The notes under the pieces are model-generated. The model was not told the origin of the DNA. It ran no database searches and saw only the letters and a program-made list of their open reading frames with translations. Below are positions 51,001 through 62,000 of a stretch of DNA of 64,000 nucleotides, one piece after another. The stretch is from positions 186,001-250,000 of the forward strand of contig NOWV01000057.1 of assembly GCA_003344405.1 (NCBI GenBank). Direction: 5' to 3'. Origin of the DNA: Trichoplax sp. H2 (taxonomy: Eukaryota; Placozoa; Uniplacotomia; Trichoplacea). How positions within the stretch are numbered: the first letter of the stretch is position 1; each line of letters starts with the position of its first letter. Position numbers and translations under genes: made by a program.

Positions 51001-51714
51001 AGTTTGCAGTCAGCATCCACACCTTATAGTCTTGACTAATACTGGAAACTTTTTCATTCTTAACTAAATAGAAATAATGGGTTATAAATGCTAATCTTCG
51101 TTAATAATTGAGGAAGTTACTCTCTAATATTAAAATCAGAAAGATAGGCTTTAGTGCGAGCTAGAAATTAAATACCCCTGAATTACAATTAATATTGAGA
51201 ATATGTTTTTTATCCCTATATTATTGCAAAATTTTAGGTATCAGTCAGCTGGTGTTCCAATATTAGATTAACTTTGAGTAAAGACCAACAAGGCTTTCAA
51301 CCTCATAAGAAAATCGTAATTTATTTTATTAACCTTCAAATCAAAGCTTAAATAGATTTAGGTAATTTAAAAGCGGTTTAGTTGTACAAGCCACCTTATC
51401 TTCAACTATTAACTAAAAAATCATATTAAAGAAATTGCATTTATACAAATTAAAACCATCCAATCCTTTTAAGTGACTGAGTTGACATTAAACTAATTGA
51501 TTTCTCAATATAGCATGAAAAATATATTTATTAGCTATCGCACTAGAATATTTCATCTAAATTTAGGTGTTGTACATCCGTTACGAAGAAGAAAATTTTT
51601 AATTACTTTAATGGCTTAACCTGTAGTTCCAATTTGTAAAATCATGTAAGCTTGTTTGATAACTAACATGCAGATACATATTTTTAGTTTGATACTGTAA
51701 TCATTGAGAGTAGG

Positions 51715-52220
51715 TGTCACAAAACAGCTTTGCAATAAGATAACGTAATATACGATCAATAAGTCAATTCCTTGAACCACGTATCAAGGAACGATATCTG
51801 CACTATCAGAAACACTTTTGCTATACTAGCAGACTACACAAAGACTTAGACGCCTCGTATTTTACGTTAAACATTAAGTTTGAGAATCCACTTTATTACA
51901 CGATATACTGCATTTATATACTATTCCTCAATAGTTCGTGAGCCATAGTTAATACAATTAACATTGGAATCATTTACTGAATTAGATATTAATTTTAGCT
52001 ACTGCTCCCTTAATGCAGACAACAGTATTTACGAACATAGACATGTAATGACTAATACAGAATAGTCAGATTACGATATGTCCATCACGGAACATTTCCA
52101 TGATAATTTACAATCTACCATAAGTAAATTACAATCACAATGATTCGAACTGTAAGTAGATGATTTGCATTCCCTATTATAACTATTAATTTCAGTATGT
52201 GTATAAGTGTCACTGTCATA
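51715..52220 (+). mobile_element. left-end relative of the 444-bp element
   Basis: Starts TGTCACAAAACAGCTTTGC and continues with ATAACGTAA, a CTTAGACGCCT block, a TTTTACGTTAAAC-like block and ACGATATGTCCATC in the same order as the 43198-43641 element. The right terminus is not clear. The minus frame 52071-52256 is incidental. Confidence 0.6.
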
Positions 52221-53230
52221 AAAAGTCAGTGCTATATTAAAACACAATATGTCCAAATTAGAAGTTAACTAAATAAGGATAGGCTAACAGAATTATCCTA
52301 ACACAGATATTTCTACTCTAATACAGTATTTAACACTGTCACAGTAGGACTTAGGAAACGTAGCTAGCTCAATTCATCCTTATCTTATACTGATCGTCAT
52401 GAACTTAGCTATGGCTATCTATCTCTTTGATTGATGTGATAAGTCGGCCATTAGTATTCACAGTATGCCGTTAGATAGTAGAACGTTATTGTTACTGTTT
52501 CTACTTATAATGGTACCAATATCTACAATAAGTTTTAGTTTTATACCATGCGCTAGTGAACTCTTTAAATTGTGTTATAAGAAGGTTTCGAGAAAAATTC
52601 ATGACATTTTCCAATTTTTAACAACATTAGAAGCAATTAATATGTTCCTATAAAGCAAGTTCGTCATTGGTATTTTAATCTACCAATTCAAAAATTAGGG
52701 CCTGCTTTTGTACTAATCACTGTTATCTATTAGTCTTATAATCTAAGAGATCCTAAACAACACTGACTCATAAATATGCATCGAATGTAATATGAAAACA
52801 ACTTATACATCAAATATGTCAGCCTTTGTCGCGGTACCGCAGTACCGACTAAGTAATTAGTAAAAGTGATTACAATTACAATTATTGAATAGTCTTGATA
52901 TGGTAATATGATATGGTTGATGTTGGGCAGCTCAAAATCGGCTTAACTAGTTGTATACAAATTATAGATCAACAATCCTTAGTATTGTAAGGAGAACTAA
53001 GATTATGAATGAAGTAAAATTTTATGATCTAATGTCACAAGTCCCCACTTGTGATTTGGTTAGGTCAAGTGCTATGGTAATTGCGTAAGGCTTGCACTGA
53101 CTTGGAAATCAAATCTTCTTCTAAGGGAAAACTAACTCTTTCCACACAGTCACACAACTACTCAGGTTTCTTTCAAACCACTAGTACTTTTTATTAGGCC
53201 ATCCGATTTCTAGTCTCTACTAGATTGTTC

Positions 53231-54391
53231 TAGCCCGGAGCAACTACTACTACTACTGGCGAATGGTAATTCGCTCGGTCTTTTATACTATCCCCACTCA
53301 TAAGCTAATCCTATATTAAACCATATTATATCTAGCTAAATATAATTAAATCTTTGTTGATTGCTCCATTTATAATAATTGTAAGCAACCAGTGCTAATG
53401 CCCCCTTGGTTGTTTACCAAAATGGTAAACAACCGGATTAATCAATTATTATTGCCTAATTTATAATTTACGGAGCTACACTTCGTACCATCTAATTCTT
53501 GTTTTAATATTTTAAAGGCAATTTACAGCAGATTGAAAGATGCTTCATACTTTAAGAATCAAACCGTTTATAGATGGAGATTGAGCATTTTTATGCCTTA
53601 TAAACGGAGCTACCCAAGTCCCATAATATTTTCATATTAAATTTAGTGATTACATTTACTAATTATTAATCCCAGACACCCTCCCTTTAAAACGAGCAGC
53701 ACGGGGGTATTTATACTACTGTTAGATGACTTTGATTATGGGTTCATTTCAATAGGTCAGTATAAGATTCTTACAGTACTTTTTACCTCAAGATTTCTTC
53801 ATGTAAAACGAATAGCTCTAAGGTAGTAATTTCTGCAGAGTACTGACTTTTAAAATAGTATTCATTATCGGTAAGGGTGGCCACTGGGCCTTTCAATTTT
53901 GATTTGAGGTAATACTCTGATGAAAATTGAATAGATATAGAATCTTTATAGAGTTTTCTACACAGCCATTTTGAATGTTACATTTTCTTATAACGGTTGT
54001 TATCGACAGAGCAAGCTTTGCTTGCATACGCAAGCGATCCTTAGACACATTATAATGATTGGTATAGAATTGACCACAGTACTAAGGATATTGTACCGCA
54101 CTGTCGATATCTTACAGTACACGCTAATCTTAACTTGGTATGTCCATCACCGTGTATTAGTTATCATAATGTGCTTTGAACCATTAACTAATCTTAATAT
54201 AGCATTTCATAGCATTTCATTCGTGAATGCATTATTGAAAAGTAGTATTGTGGAAGCATAGCTGTGAATATAGTAGTGCCTGGCTATTACCAGGATATAT
54301 GTAATGTCGAATGGTAATACTATCTGTTAATTAATAACATATGGGTATATTATCGTAAACCGTCAGCAAAGCGACGTGAGTTTGTACTAGT
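53231..54391 (+). mobile_element. composite dispersed repeat, longest copy
   Basis: The left part 53231-53400 matches 34684-35040. The right part 53815-54391 matches 820-1395 in inverted orientation, and its last 30 bases match 35041-35070 and 39121-39150. The 34.7-kb copy contains both ends and little between, so I read 53231-54391 as one element of about 1.16 kb. There are no clear long terminal inverted repeats and no transposase. The frame 53971-54261 has a counterpart in the copy at 873-1058 (minus), but both look like translated repeat DNA. Confidence 0.55.
53408..53434. repeat. perfect 11-bp hairpin
   Basis: GGTTGTTTACC at 53408-53418 and its exact reverse complement at 53424-53434, with a 5-base loop. 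Confidence 0.8.
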
Positions 54392-55176
54392 ATTAATTTA
54401 AAGTAGTTAAATCTAAACTAAAACGCTAACCATAGAAACCTGTTCAAGCGTGTGTGGTTTTAAAATAAACGAGTTATTGCTTAAGAAGTGTGCAGTGCAC
54501 ATCTTGCGAAGAAAAGTGTAACCTTAATCAGTTGTTTATGAAGATCAACATAGGATCTGAATTTTATTAGTGGTGTATCGCTCCCACAAAGACCAAATCT
54601 CTGGGAAAATTGGCCCGATTTATAGAATTATGTTAGAGTTTAATTAAATTTTTATCACAACCGCCCATACGTAAGTAATGGTTGACCGCTACGATAATTT
54701 ACTTTATGGACACTTGATAGTCTTGTACAATTAAGAAATCTATTTTAAAATCTTACAATTTCTAATAATTTCGTAATTCTATTTTATGGCAAAGGTAATT
54801 TTTATACCAGTTTCAAATTGTTTTGTATTTCGTCTGATCAGTTTGAAATTATGATGTGTATAGTGATTTATGCAATAATTAAGAAAAGATATAACTTGAC
54901 ATATTAATACCAATTACTTATTAACTGCTCATAATTTACTTCAAAAGTCATTTAATTATTTCCTAGTCATTAATAATATTTCGATAGCAATACGTATTAT
55001 CCACATATCTTGATCTTCTGATAACCAACTCTAGAATCAATAAAGATAGACAATATCTGCTATTGCTTTATGGTCAGGAATCAGATTTTTTAGCAAAATG
55101 GGTAGGATTCAATTATAAATCTTTATCGATTGTCTAGGTTATCAAACTAAATTCTGCATTTAAACTCGAACACCCT
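54392..55176. other. no gene recognised
   Basis: Sequence between the composite repeat and the duplicated 55.2-kb block. Nothing in it can be supported as a gene. Confidence 0.5.
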
Positions 55177-55573
55177 GAGTAAAGATCAAATTTACTTGAA
55201 AATTATTAGGCTACAGTTGTTAACAACCGCTCTAACAGATCAGATAGTTAAAAGCTATTAAAAAATCTCTGATCTCACACCTTCAGGAAGATATGTCACG
55301 CAAAAAAAGGAACATAAAATGGCAGCATCTCTATAACTACAGCCTTAAATTATTAATTTACTGCGGCAGTATCACTTACACCACCGCAGAAGAACACATA
55401 ATTTCGGAAGATTACAAAATAAATTCTGTTCTCTTCCTTCAGTCAAGATAAAAGTAAAAGCGTCTAAGATACCATAAGATTAGTGATATAATAACTGTAT
55501 TGTTTAAATCCGGGATTTATCTCCATGTTATTTTTGTTATAAAGCCTGCATATAATTATCACCTAATATAATC
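55177..55573 (+). repeat. left-contig copy of a duplicated 0.4-kb segment
   Basis: Matches 55853-56248 nearly base for base and ends at the third N gap. Carries the 3' third of the interrupted 75-codon frame. Confidence 0.85.
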
Positions 55574-55593
55574 NNNNNNNNNNNNNNNNNNNN
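55574..55593. other. assembly gap (20 N)
   Basis: A run of 20 N between the two haplotype-like copies. Confidence 0.99.
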
Positions 55594-56248
55594 TTTAAAT
55601 TTTTATTTTAAAAATCACTATAGACTTCAAGTAATCATCTGTCACGAAGCTGGTTTGTTACATCACCATAGAGTGTAAATTCGAAAATTTTTTATTCGAA
55701 ATTGTTTTATGTCAGAGATAGAAACAAAAACTCTTGCATACCGTATCGCATGTTTAAAACAAAATGGAATAACTCTGTTGATAAATTACAGCAATCCCCA
55801 AGAAATCAAATTAATTGAAAACTACTTGCAAAACCTAAATTATATTAAGCAGAGTAAAGATCAAATATACTTGAAAATTATTAAGCTACAGTTGTTAACA
55901 ATCGCTTTAACAGATCTGATAGTTAAAAGCTATTAAAAAATCTCTGATCTCACACCTTCAGGAAGATATGTCACGCAAAAAAAGGAACATAAAATGGCAG
56001 CGTCTCCATAACTACAGCCTTAAATTATTAATTTACTGCGGCAGTATCACTTACACCACCACAGAAGAGTACATAATTTCGGAAGGTTACAAAATAAATT
56101 CTGTTCTCTTCCTTCAGTCAAGATAAAAGTAAAAGTGTCTAAGATACCATAAGATTAGTGATATAATAACAGTATTGTTTAAATCCGGGATTTATCTCCA
56201 TGTTATTTTTGTTGTAAAGCCTGCATATAATTATCACCTAATATAATC
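55594..56248 (+). repeat. alternative-haplotype segment fusing the 49.1-kb and 55.2-kb blocks
   Basis: 55594-55852 matches 49108-49366 and 55853-56248 matches 55177-55573, joined at AAGCAG/AGTAAAG with no intervening sequence. It continues into unique sequence on the right, so the right contig begins here. Confidence 0.85.
55709..55936 (+). CDS. hypothetical 75-aa open frame
   Basis: I do not recognise this protein. It is rich in Ile, Leu, Lys and Asn, has no signal peptide or clear membrane segment, and could be largely helical. It begins at ATG after an AT-rich stretch, about 50 bases from a TGTCAC-type hairpin. The related locus 49223-49378 plus 55178-55260 carries the same frame split by 5.8 kb, and both halves keep their frame with few substitutions. 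This could be a small gene, part of an old element, or chance. Confidence 0.25.
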   Translation: MSEIETKTLAYRIACLKQNGITLLINYSNPQEIKLIENYLQNLNYIKQSKDQIYLKIIKLQLLTIALTDLIVKSY

Positions 56249-59034
56249 TATGCGGAACTTTTAGCGATCTTTAATATAGATCTCATTTTGCTTAATAAGC
56301 AATTGAGGGTATCTGTAATAAACAGCTATATAATTAATAGAAATGATATAATGTGTATTCAGTGAAGTGTTGCTACTGCACTGCATTTATATATATGAGT
56401 ATACTTTGGAGGAAGTGTTATCCGAAACAAAGATGTTTTTAAAATTGACAACTCTGTACGTATTAGTTAGAGTATAAATAAAAAATATCGCTGATTTTAA
56501 ATACGTACTATGCCTTGCAACACGTAAATTGAACTGGTCATAGCAATAGATTCTGGTCGTTTACATCAGAAAAAAATATTACTTTACTTTTTACAGTACG
56601 TGAGTCACGCACTCTTATGACATTACTTATAACAGATAATATCTTCCTTTTACATATAAGCAGCGAAGAAAGGTCAAATAAACAAACCACTTTATTTATT
56701 GATTTAGATGATTGCTTGCAAGCTGATTACAAATAAAGCTTCAATTTACTCTTTAAGAAATGACGTCAATAAAATAATAGTATATAGATGTACCAGCATA
56801 AATGGTCGAATGCTATACATCATGTTTAGTGACTTTTTCAGCTTCAATTTACTCTTTAAGAAATGACATCAATAAAATAATAGTATATTGATGTACCAGC
56901 ATAAATAATGATTTGGCTTTCATATCGAAAGTGATGGTACTGTTTAATTGCAACTTTGCGTGATGATTCATAGAGCCTTAAGAAATTACTGATAAATTAA
57001 AAATTTACTCTAATAGTTCAGCTGATCGAGTTATAAACATACTTAAATCAATAATTAATGCGGCATCAACATTAATTATTTAACAAGAAAACGATAAAAG
57101 AGCGGCGAAGTTACCTTATTAACTTTATAAAAATGATTATTCTCAAATCGTAAACTTTATAGTATCACAGCATTCCTAAGCCGATAAATTAAGTAACACC
57201 CGCACTTAAAAAACTAGCTTAGCCCTGATTTTCGTCAGTTAGAGTCTCCTTCTGAGCTATTAAAATTTAGTACTGCTTTCTTTTAATCTCTCTCTAAAAT
57301 ATTATAAAAAGCTCATAATCGAAATATTACTTCACTGCAAGTGATGTAAGTGCTAGTGAAAATTATTTTATTCTTACAATTTATAAATTAAATTGTTTAT
57401 ATGATGTTATGTACAAGCAATCGCACTATAATGAATTCATTCTTAATCTATAATTTTAATTTTCTCCAATTCACGATCTCTTTCTTCTCCGTAACTAAAA
57501 ACAAACACTGTTTTGATGACGAGTTTTTAGAATATTAAAAAGGGTTTTAATAAACTACCATAATTTGGCTTCATACGACACGTTTTCACTCTATACTTAA
57601 TCGTCCCTCTATATTATTAAAGCTTCTGTAGCATTTTGTTTAGCCTAGCGATTCGTGCCAGCTAATCTACTCATAACTAATCTGCTAAAATTTTATATCG
57701 TCACAGATACGAATACATACTATATCAACGCCTCATCAATCAAGAAAGATTTGCAATTTAGTTTTCATAACAGATATCGGAAAGAAAATATGGCCGCATA
57801 CAATGGCACTGTCTTACTCTCTGAAGATGTTTATAAACTATGCTGTTGATAATTTAAAACATGCATTTTTATTTGTTCATAAAATATAAATTATCGTTTC
57901 ATTGTATATTATTATAACAATACGATAATTCATACCAGCATGCCCTCACTATTTTGCTAACTGTTGTGCTTTCCAATGGCAAATAAAACTGCCAGCGAAA
58001 AGTATACGAGTTTGTGATTTAGAACTATAGCAAAAATTAATCTCAATAATTATAAGAACAAATTCTCATGTAATTTAATTTTAAATTTTGTTTATTGCGC
58101 TACGCCATTTGATTGCTATGGAAATTAGCAATACAAACACTACTAATATCCTATTATGAAGAGGGAGACTGGGATTATTCTTCTAATTCTATAACAATTC
58201 GTGAATACCTGTGTATCGCATAGTTCAGATTTTTCTAAATGAAAGCTTATTGAGTGATTGCTATGCTTATTTTCAGAAATCAATATGAAATCTATTTGCT
58301 TTTGAAATTTGACGAAATCTGTGTAACAATATCTTATTCAATTCAGTAAAATTTTTTTGTATGTAAAACCTGGATGAAAACAGAGTTTAAAATTACATAG
58401 AAGTTGCAGAATAGACATTGGCGTCAACATATTTTTTTAAGTGAAAAGAACTTTATTAGCATTAATATTAAGTAGAAAAGCATGATACTTCGACGTTTAT
58501 TATGCTATCCTCCAGCAAATGCGTATTTACACCCCAATAAGAGTGTTTACATAGTTATACAGAGTGTGCTAATGATCTCATGATCTCGGGCTATACTGTG
58601 CGTTATGATCTTCTAAAGTAGAATGCATGGTAATACATATAACAAATTTATACATATGTATATGAATATAAATGTAGATGAGTAGCATTGAGTAAGCATT
58701 ACTCAAAATAGGCAAATAGTTACTGTCAGTAATTGATATAACGTCGATATATATATCAATAGAGTTAACCGGAGAAAATCTATAATAACAAATTATATCA
58801 GTAAGTTATTATAAAGTTTGGTTATGAATTCCGAGATTATTTTGAAGATTTTATGTCAATTTCGCTACATCGTAATTAGTTAACTACAATTTTTGGTGAT
58901 GAGAAGATAAATATGCGGTAGAGTAATGAAGATATATTTAAGATGGTAGCTAGCTAAGCATCAATCTTGGCGCTGTCGGTTTGCAGTGAGTGAGAATTAA
59001 AATCATTCAAAGCAAGTTAGACTCTCGAGACAGA
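56249..59034. other. no gene recognised
   Basis: AT-rich sequence upstream of (by coordinate) the second receptor 3' end. There is a short direct repeat of about 65 bp (TTCAATTTACTCTTTAAGAA near 56740 and 56843). The open frame 57655-57849 has no ATG start and no recognisable product. Confidence 0.5.
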
Positions 59035-62000
59035 TTATGCCTGAGATTCCATTTCTTCAATTCTGTTTTTGATGATCTTTATTTCTTCTTCCATCTTATG
59101 ATACTTCTTATAAGCCTAGTACGAGTTAAAAATTATTGTACCCTTAATATTATGACTTCTAAGCTATGATGATATGTGTAATATTTTTCAATTACATTTT
59201 GTAAAGCACATCTCCCTGATTCAATCGTAGTAAAAGTGGTATCAGATGAGACAAGTCCTACTCCTCGAAGCGATTCATCAACAAAAGTCTCTTGTTGATC
59301 AGCAATTTTTCTTCTTCCCCAACGATTGGGATTCCTCCATAAATTAATCTATTAATTTAAATTTAACTTCATTATTACTTGTCACATGGATAATTTGAGA
59401 TGGAATAAGTAGCAAAGTTAATTTAAAATTAGAGTTTGAGCAGTATTTATAGATATGTCGCGTAGAATTTTATCATTATAGGCATTTTTCAAATTTTGAT
59501 ATGGTACCTTAGGTAAAAAGACCATGAACATGGTAATAGTTGTACAAAAAATAATAAATCCACCAAGAAGTGCAAATTTTATTGTTGGTTGAGGTCCAAT
59601 TAAAAATGCAGTTAGTGCTCCAATAACACAAAATACTGTAATATTATAAATCGAAAAGCCAATAAACTTGGAATCATTCAGCATGGATATAGTAACTTTT
59701 CGGGTCTCATAGGCTAAGAACGTGCCAAATATTAGCACCAAAAATTTGTAACTGCATACCAACCCTAGCCATACAGCAGTGTTCTTGCACGTGCAAACAT
59801 ATGATGTCAGTTTGAAGACAATATCGTGCTTTGGTTCCTATCAAATAGATTAAAAAGACACATGTATTATTTTAAATGGAAATCTTTCTTAAATACATCC
59901 TAATAGCATACTTAATCCTTTTTATCTTCGCGATACAGCATCTATTACAAAACAGCTTTTAATCGGTACCCATAAATATTATTAGTATATAGCTCATCTA
60001 AAAATTTATCAATAGTAAATTATCTACGACGTTTTACGTATTAACATAGGCGATTCTATACTTTCATAATATTATCAAATTAAGGATAGAAGAGGCTCGT
60101 GCAGCTTTGGTATCAATTTGTTAATTTTTAATAAAAGTTGGATTTCAAATTTTCGTTAAGCTTAATGGAGTGTCGTGAATCTTTGTGACCTCCTAGCGAT
60201 AAAGATCGCCAGTGAAGTCGTACTGTGAGGAAATATCAAGAAGGACAAGCCGGACAGTAAAGTCCTAGTATTCAAGCCTTCTCGTTGAAATTTTTGATTT
60301 GTAACAGTATATATGCAAGGTTTAATCAATACGTTGTATCTTGAAAGTATTTTCATCGTGAATTATAAAGAATTATTAATTTATTACCGTGGTGGTTGAT
60401 GTGATAACACCAGCAGTTAAAGGATCAACGACCGTCCAAATCGTGAGAAGGACAATATCGACTATTGCTAACTGCGATACAACGGCTAGCAAATGCCAGT
60501 CTTTGACAATCTAATCAGCATCAATTTAATACGTAGAAAGTAATAATTTTATCAGTTAAACTCTATCACCGCTAACGGAAATATCGACTTGAATAAAACT
60601 TCTATAATATCTGTTATCATAGTTAAAGCGTTTATGCTTACAATCCTTTTGGCAGTTTTTAAAGCAAAAATTCTGTACACTCGCCACATCTTAGCAAACA
60701 GAGATCCAAAAGCTAATGTAAAACCCAAACATAAGAGCCAAATATTTGCTTGACAGAGTATTGAAAATCCGATTGTAGTTGTAAAATTGGTATCAACTGC
60801 CATCATGACCACTGAAACGTAGCAGATGCAGCATCCAATTGCAAACAACGCATTCATACGCGGACTTAATAGCTTAATTTGCCTAGATTAACAGTTAATT
60901 TTAATTCAACTTCTTTGCTCAAAGTGAATGATAGATTAAGTGATAATGCAGCTTTAGTATCAAATAGATTACTCAGATGGTTACTAACTAATTATCGATA
61001 AGTATAGAAATACATCAAGTTACTTTTATCGAATTTATGAGTATTAACACTGTACTATGAAGATTAAGTTGCTACTCCACTTTTTGAAGTACTATCTACA
61101 ATCTACCCTAAATTTTAAGAAAAATGTCCGATGGATGAATATACTACTAATTTAAGTATCAGCAAAGGCCACATTTTATGAAAGTTGTGGCTTGAAAATT
61201 ATCATAAATTGTATTATTAACTTTCGGCTAACTGTATTTAAGATACACGGCAACTTACTTGTGGTTCTGATAATACAGACTGAATGCAAAAAATAGCAAG
61301 GATGCCAGTATTCCCAGTATAGATAGAGCTAAGTAGATAATTGTCAGACCCAAGGAAATGTGCAAAGTTTGAATTTTGATGACGGATTGAGAAAGTGGTG
61401 GGAAACCATCTGTATTAAATTGCATTAATAAGCGACATTAACATGAAATTTCAGCTTTTAAATTAATTCTTTTAACTAAATAAGAATTTGTTAACAATTT
61501 AGCAAAGCTTCTTTTCAGTTCTGATACATTGCAATCTGAGACCATTTCATAAATTTTATCCTAATCCTTCTTCCATTAATTATCTTGTTATATATCATAT
61601 TGAGTTCTTATTAATTACAATTGTTGTTATTGGATACAAGTCTCAGTATGACCTAGAACCGTAGTAAAAGTAACTCACATTCGTATTTCATTTAATGCGT
61701 AAGAAAATTATTATAAGATACCTATTTAAAAATTAGTGCCTATCTAACACTAGAAGATAGAACTATTCTTTTTTTTATATTAATGAAATATGATAAACGT
61801 CTGACAAGCTGGATCGTGTATTATACTTATTAAAATGCGCTAATTAAAAAATGAGATATTTTATTTAATCGTAAAATAAACTAGCTAGTAATGATAAGGC
61901 TAAGTTTCTGCCACTTACTCGGCCATACGACTTTGTTTTCTGAAAAGATGGTTACACTATCAGTCGCTGCTTTGTAGAGACCAACCGGAACAGTTTTGTT

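Larger units (their letters stand above)
49367..55176. mobile_element. 5.8-kb segment absent from the alternative haplotype copy
   Basis: The sequence 55594-56248 joins the equivalents of 49366 and 55177 directly. The intervening 5.8 kb is therefore an insertion here or a deletion there. It is dense in repeats: hairpin-ended element relatives (about 50.7-51.0 and 51.7-52.2 kb), the composite repeat 53231-54391 and short hairpins. No transposase, reverse transcriptase or other mobility protein is visible. No clear target duplication flanks it, so it need not be one element. Confidence 0.5.

Noticed and set aside
52465-52653. 62-codon plus frame with a hydrophobic N-terminus
   Set aside because: Could pass as a signal peptide but has no homologous continuation, no splice context I trust, and lies among repeats.
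49367-55176. The 5.8-kb variable segment as a single intact transposon or retroelement
   Set aside because: No reverse transcriptase, integrase or transposase frame, no long terminal repeats and no target duplication at the junction.
57655-57849. 64-codon plus frame near 57.7 kb
   Set aside because: Begins with GTG rather than ATG and resembles no protein known to me.
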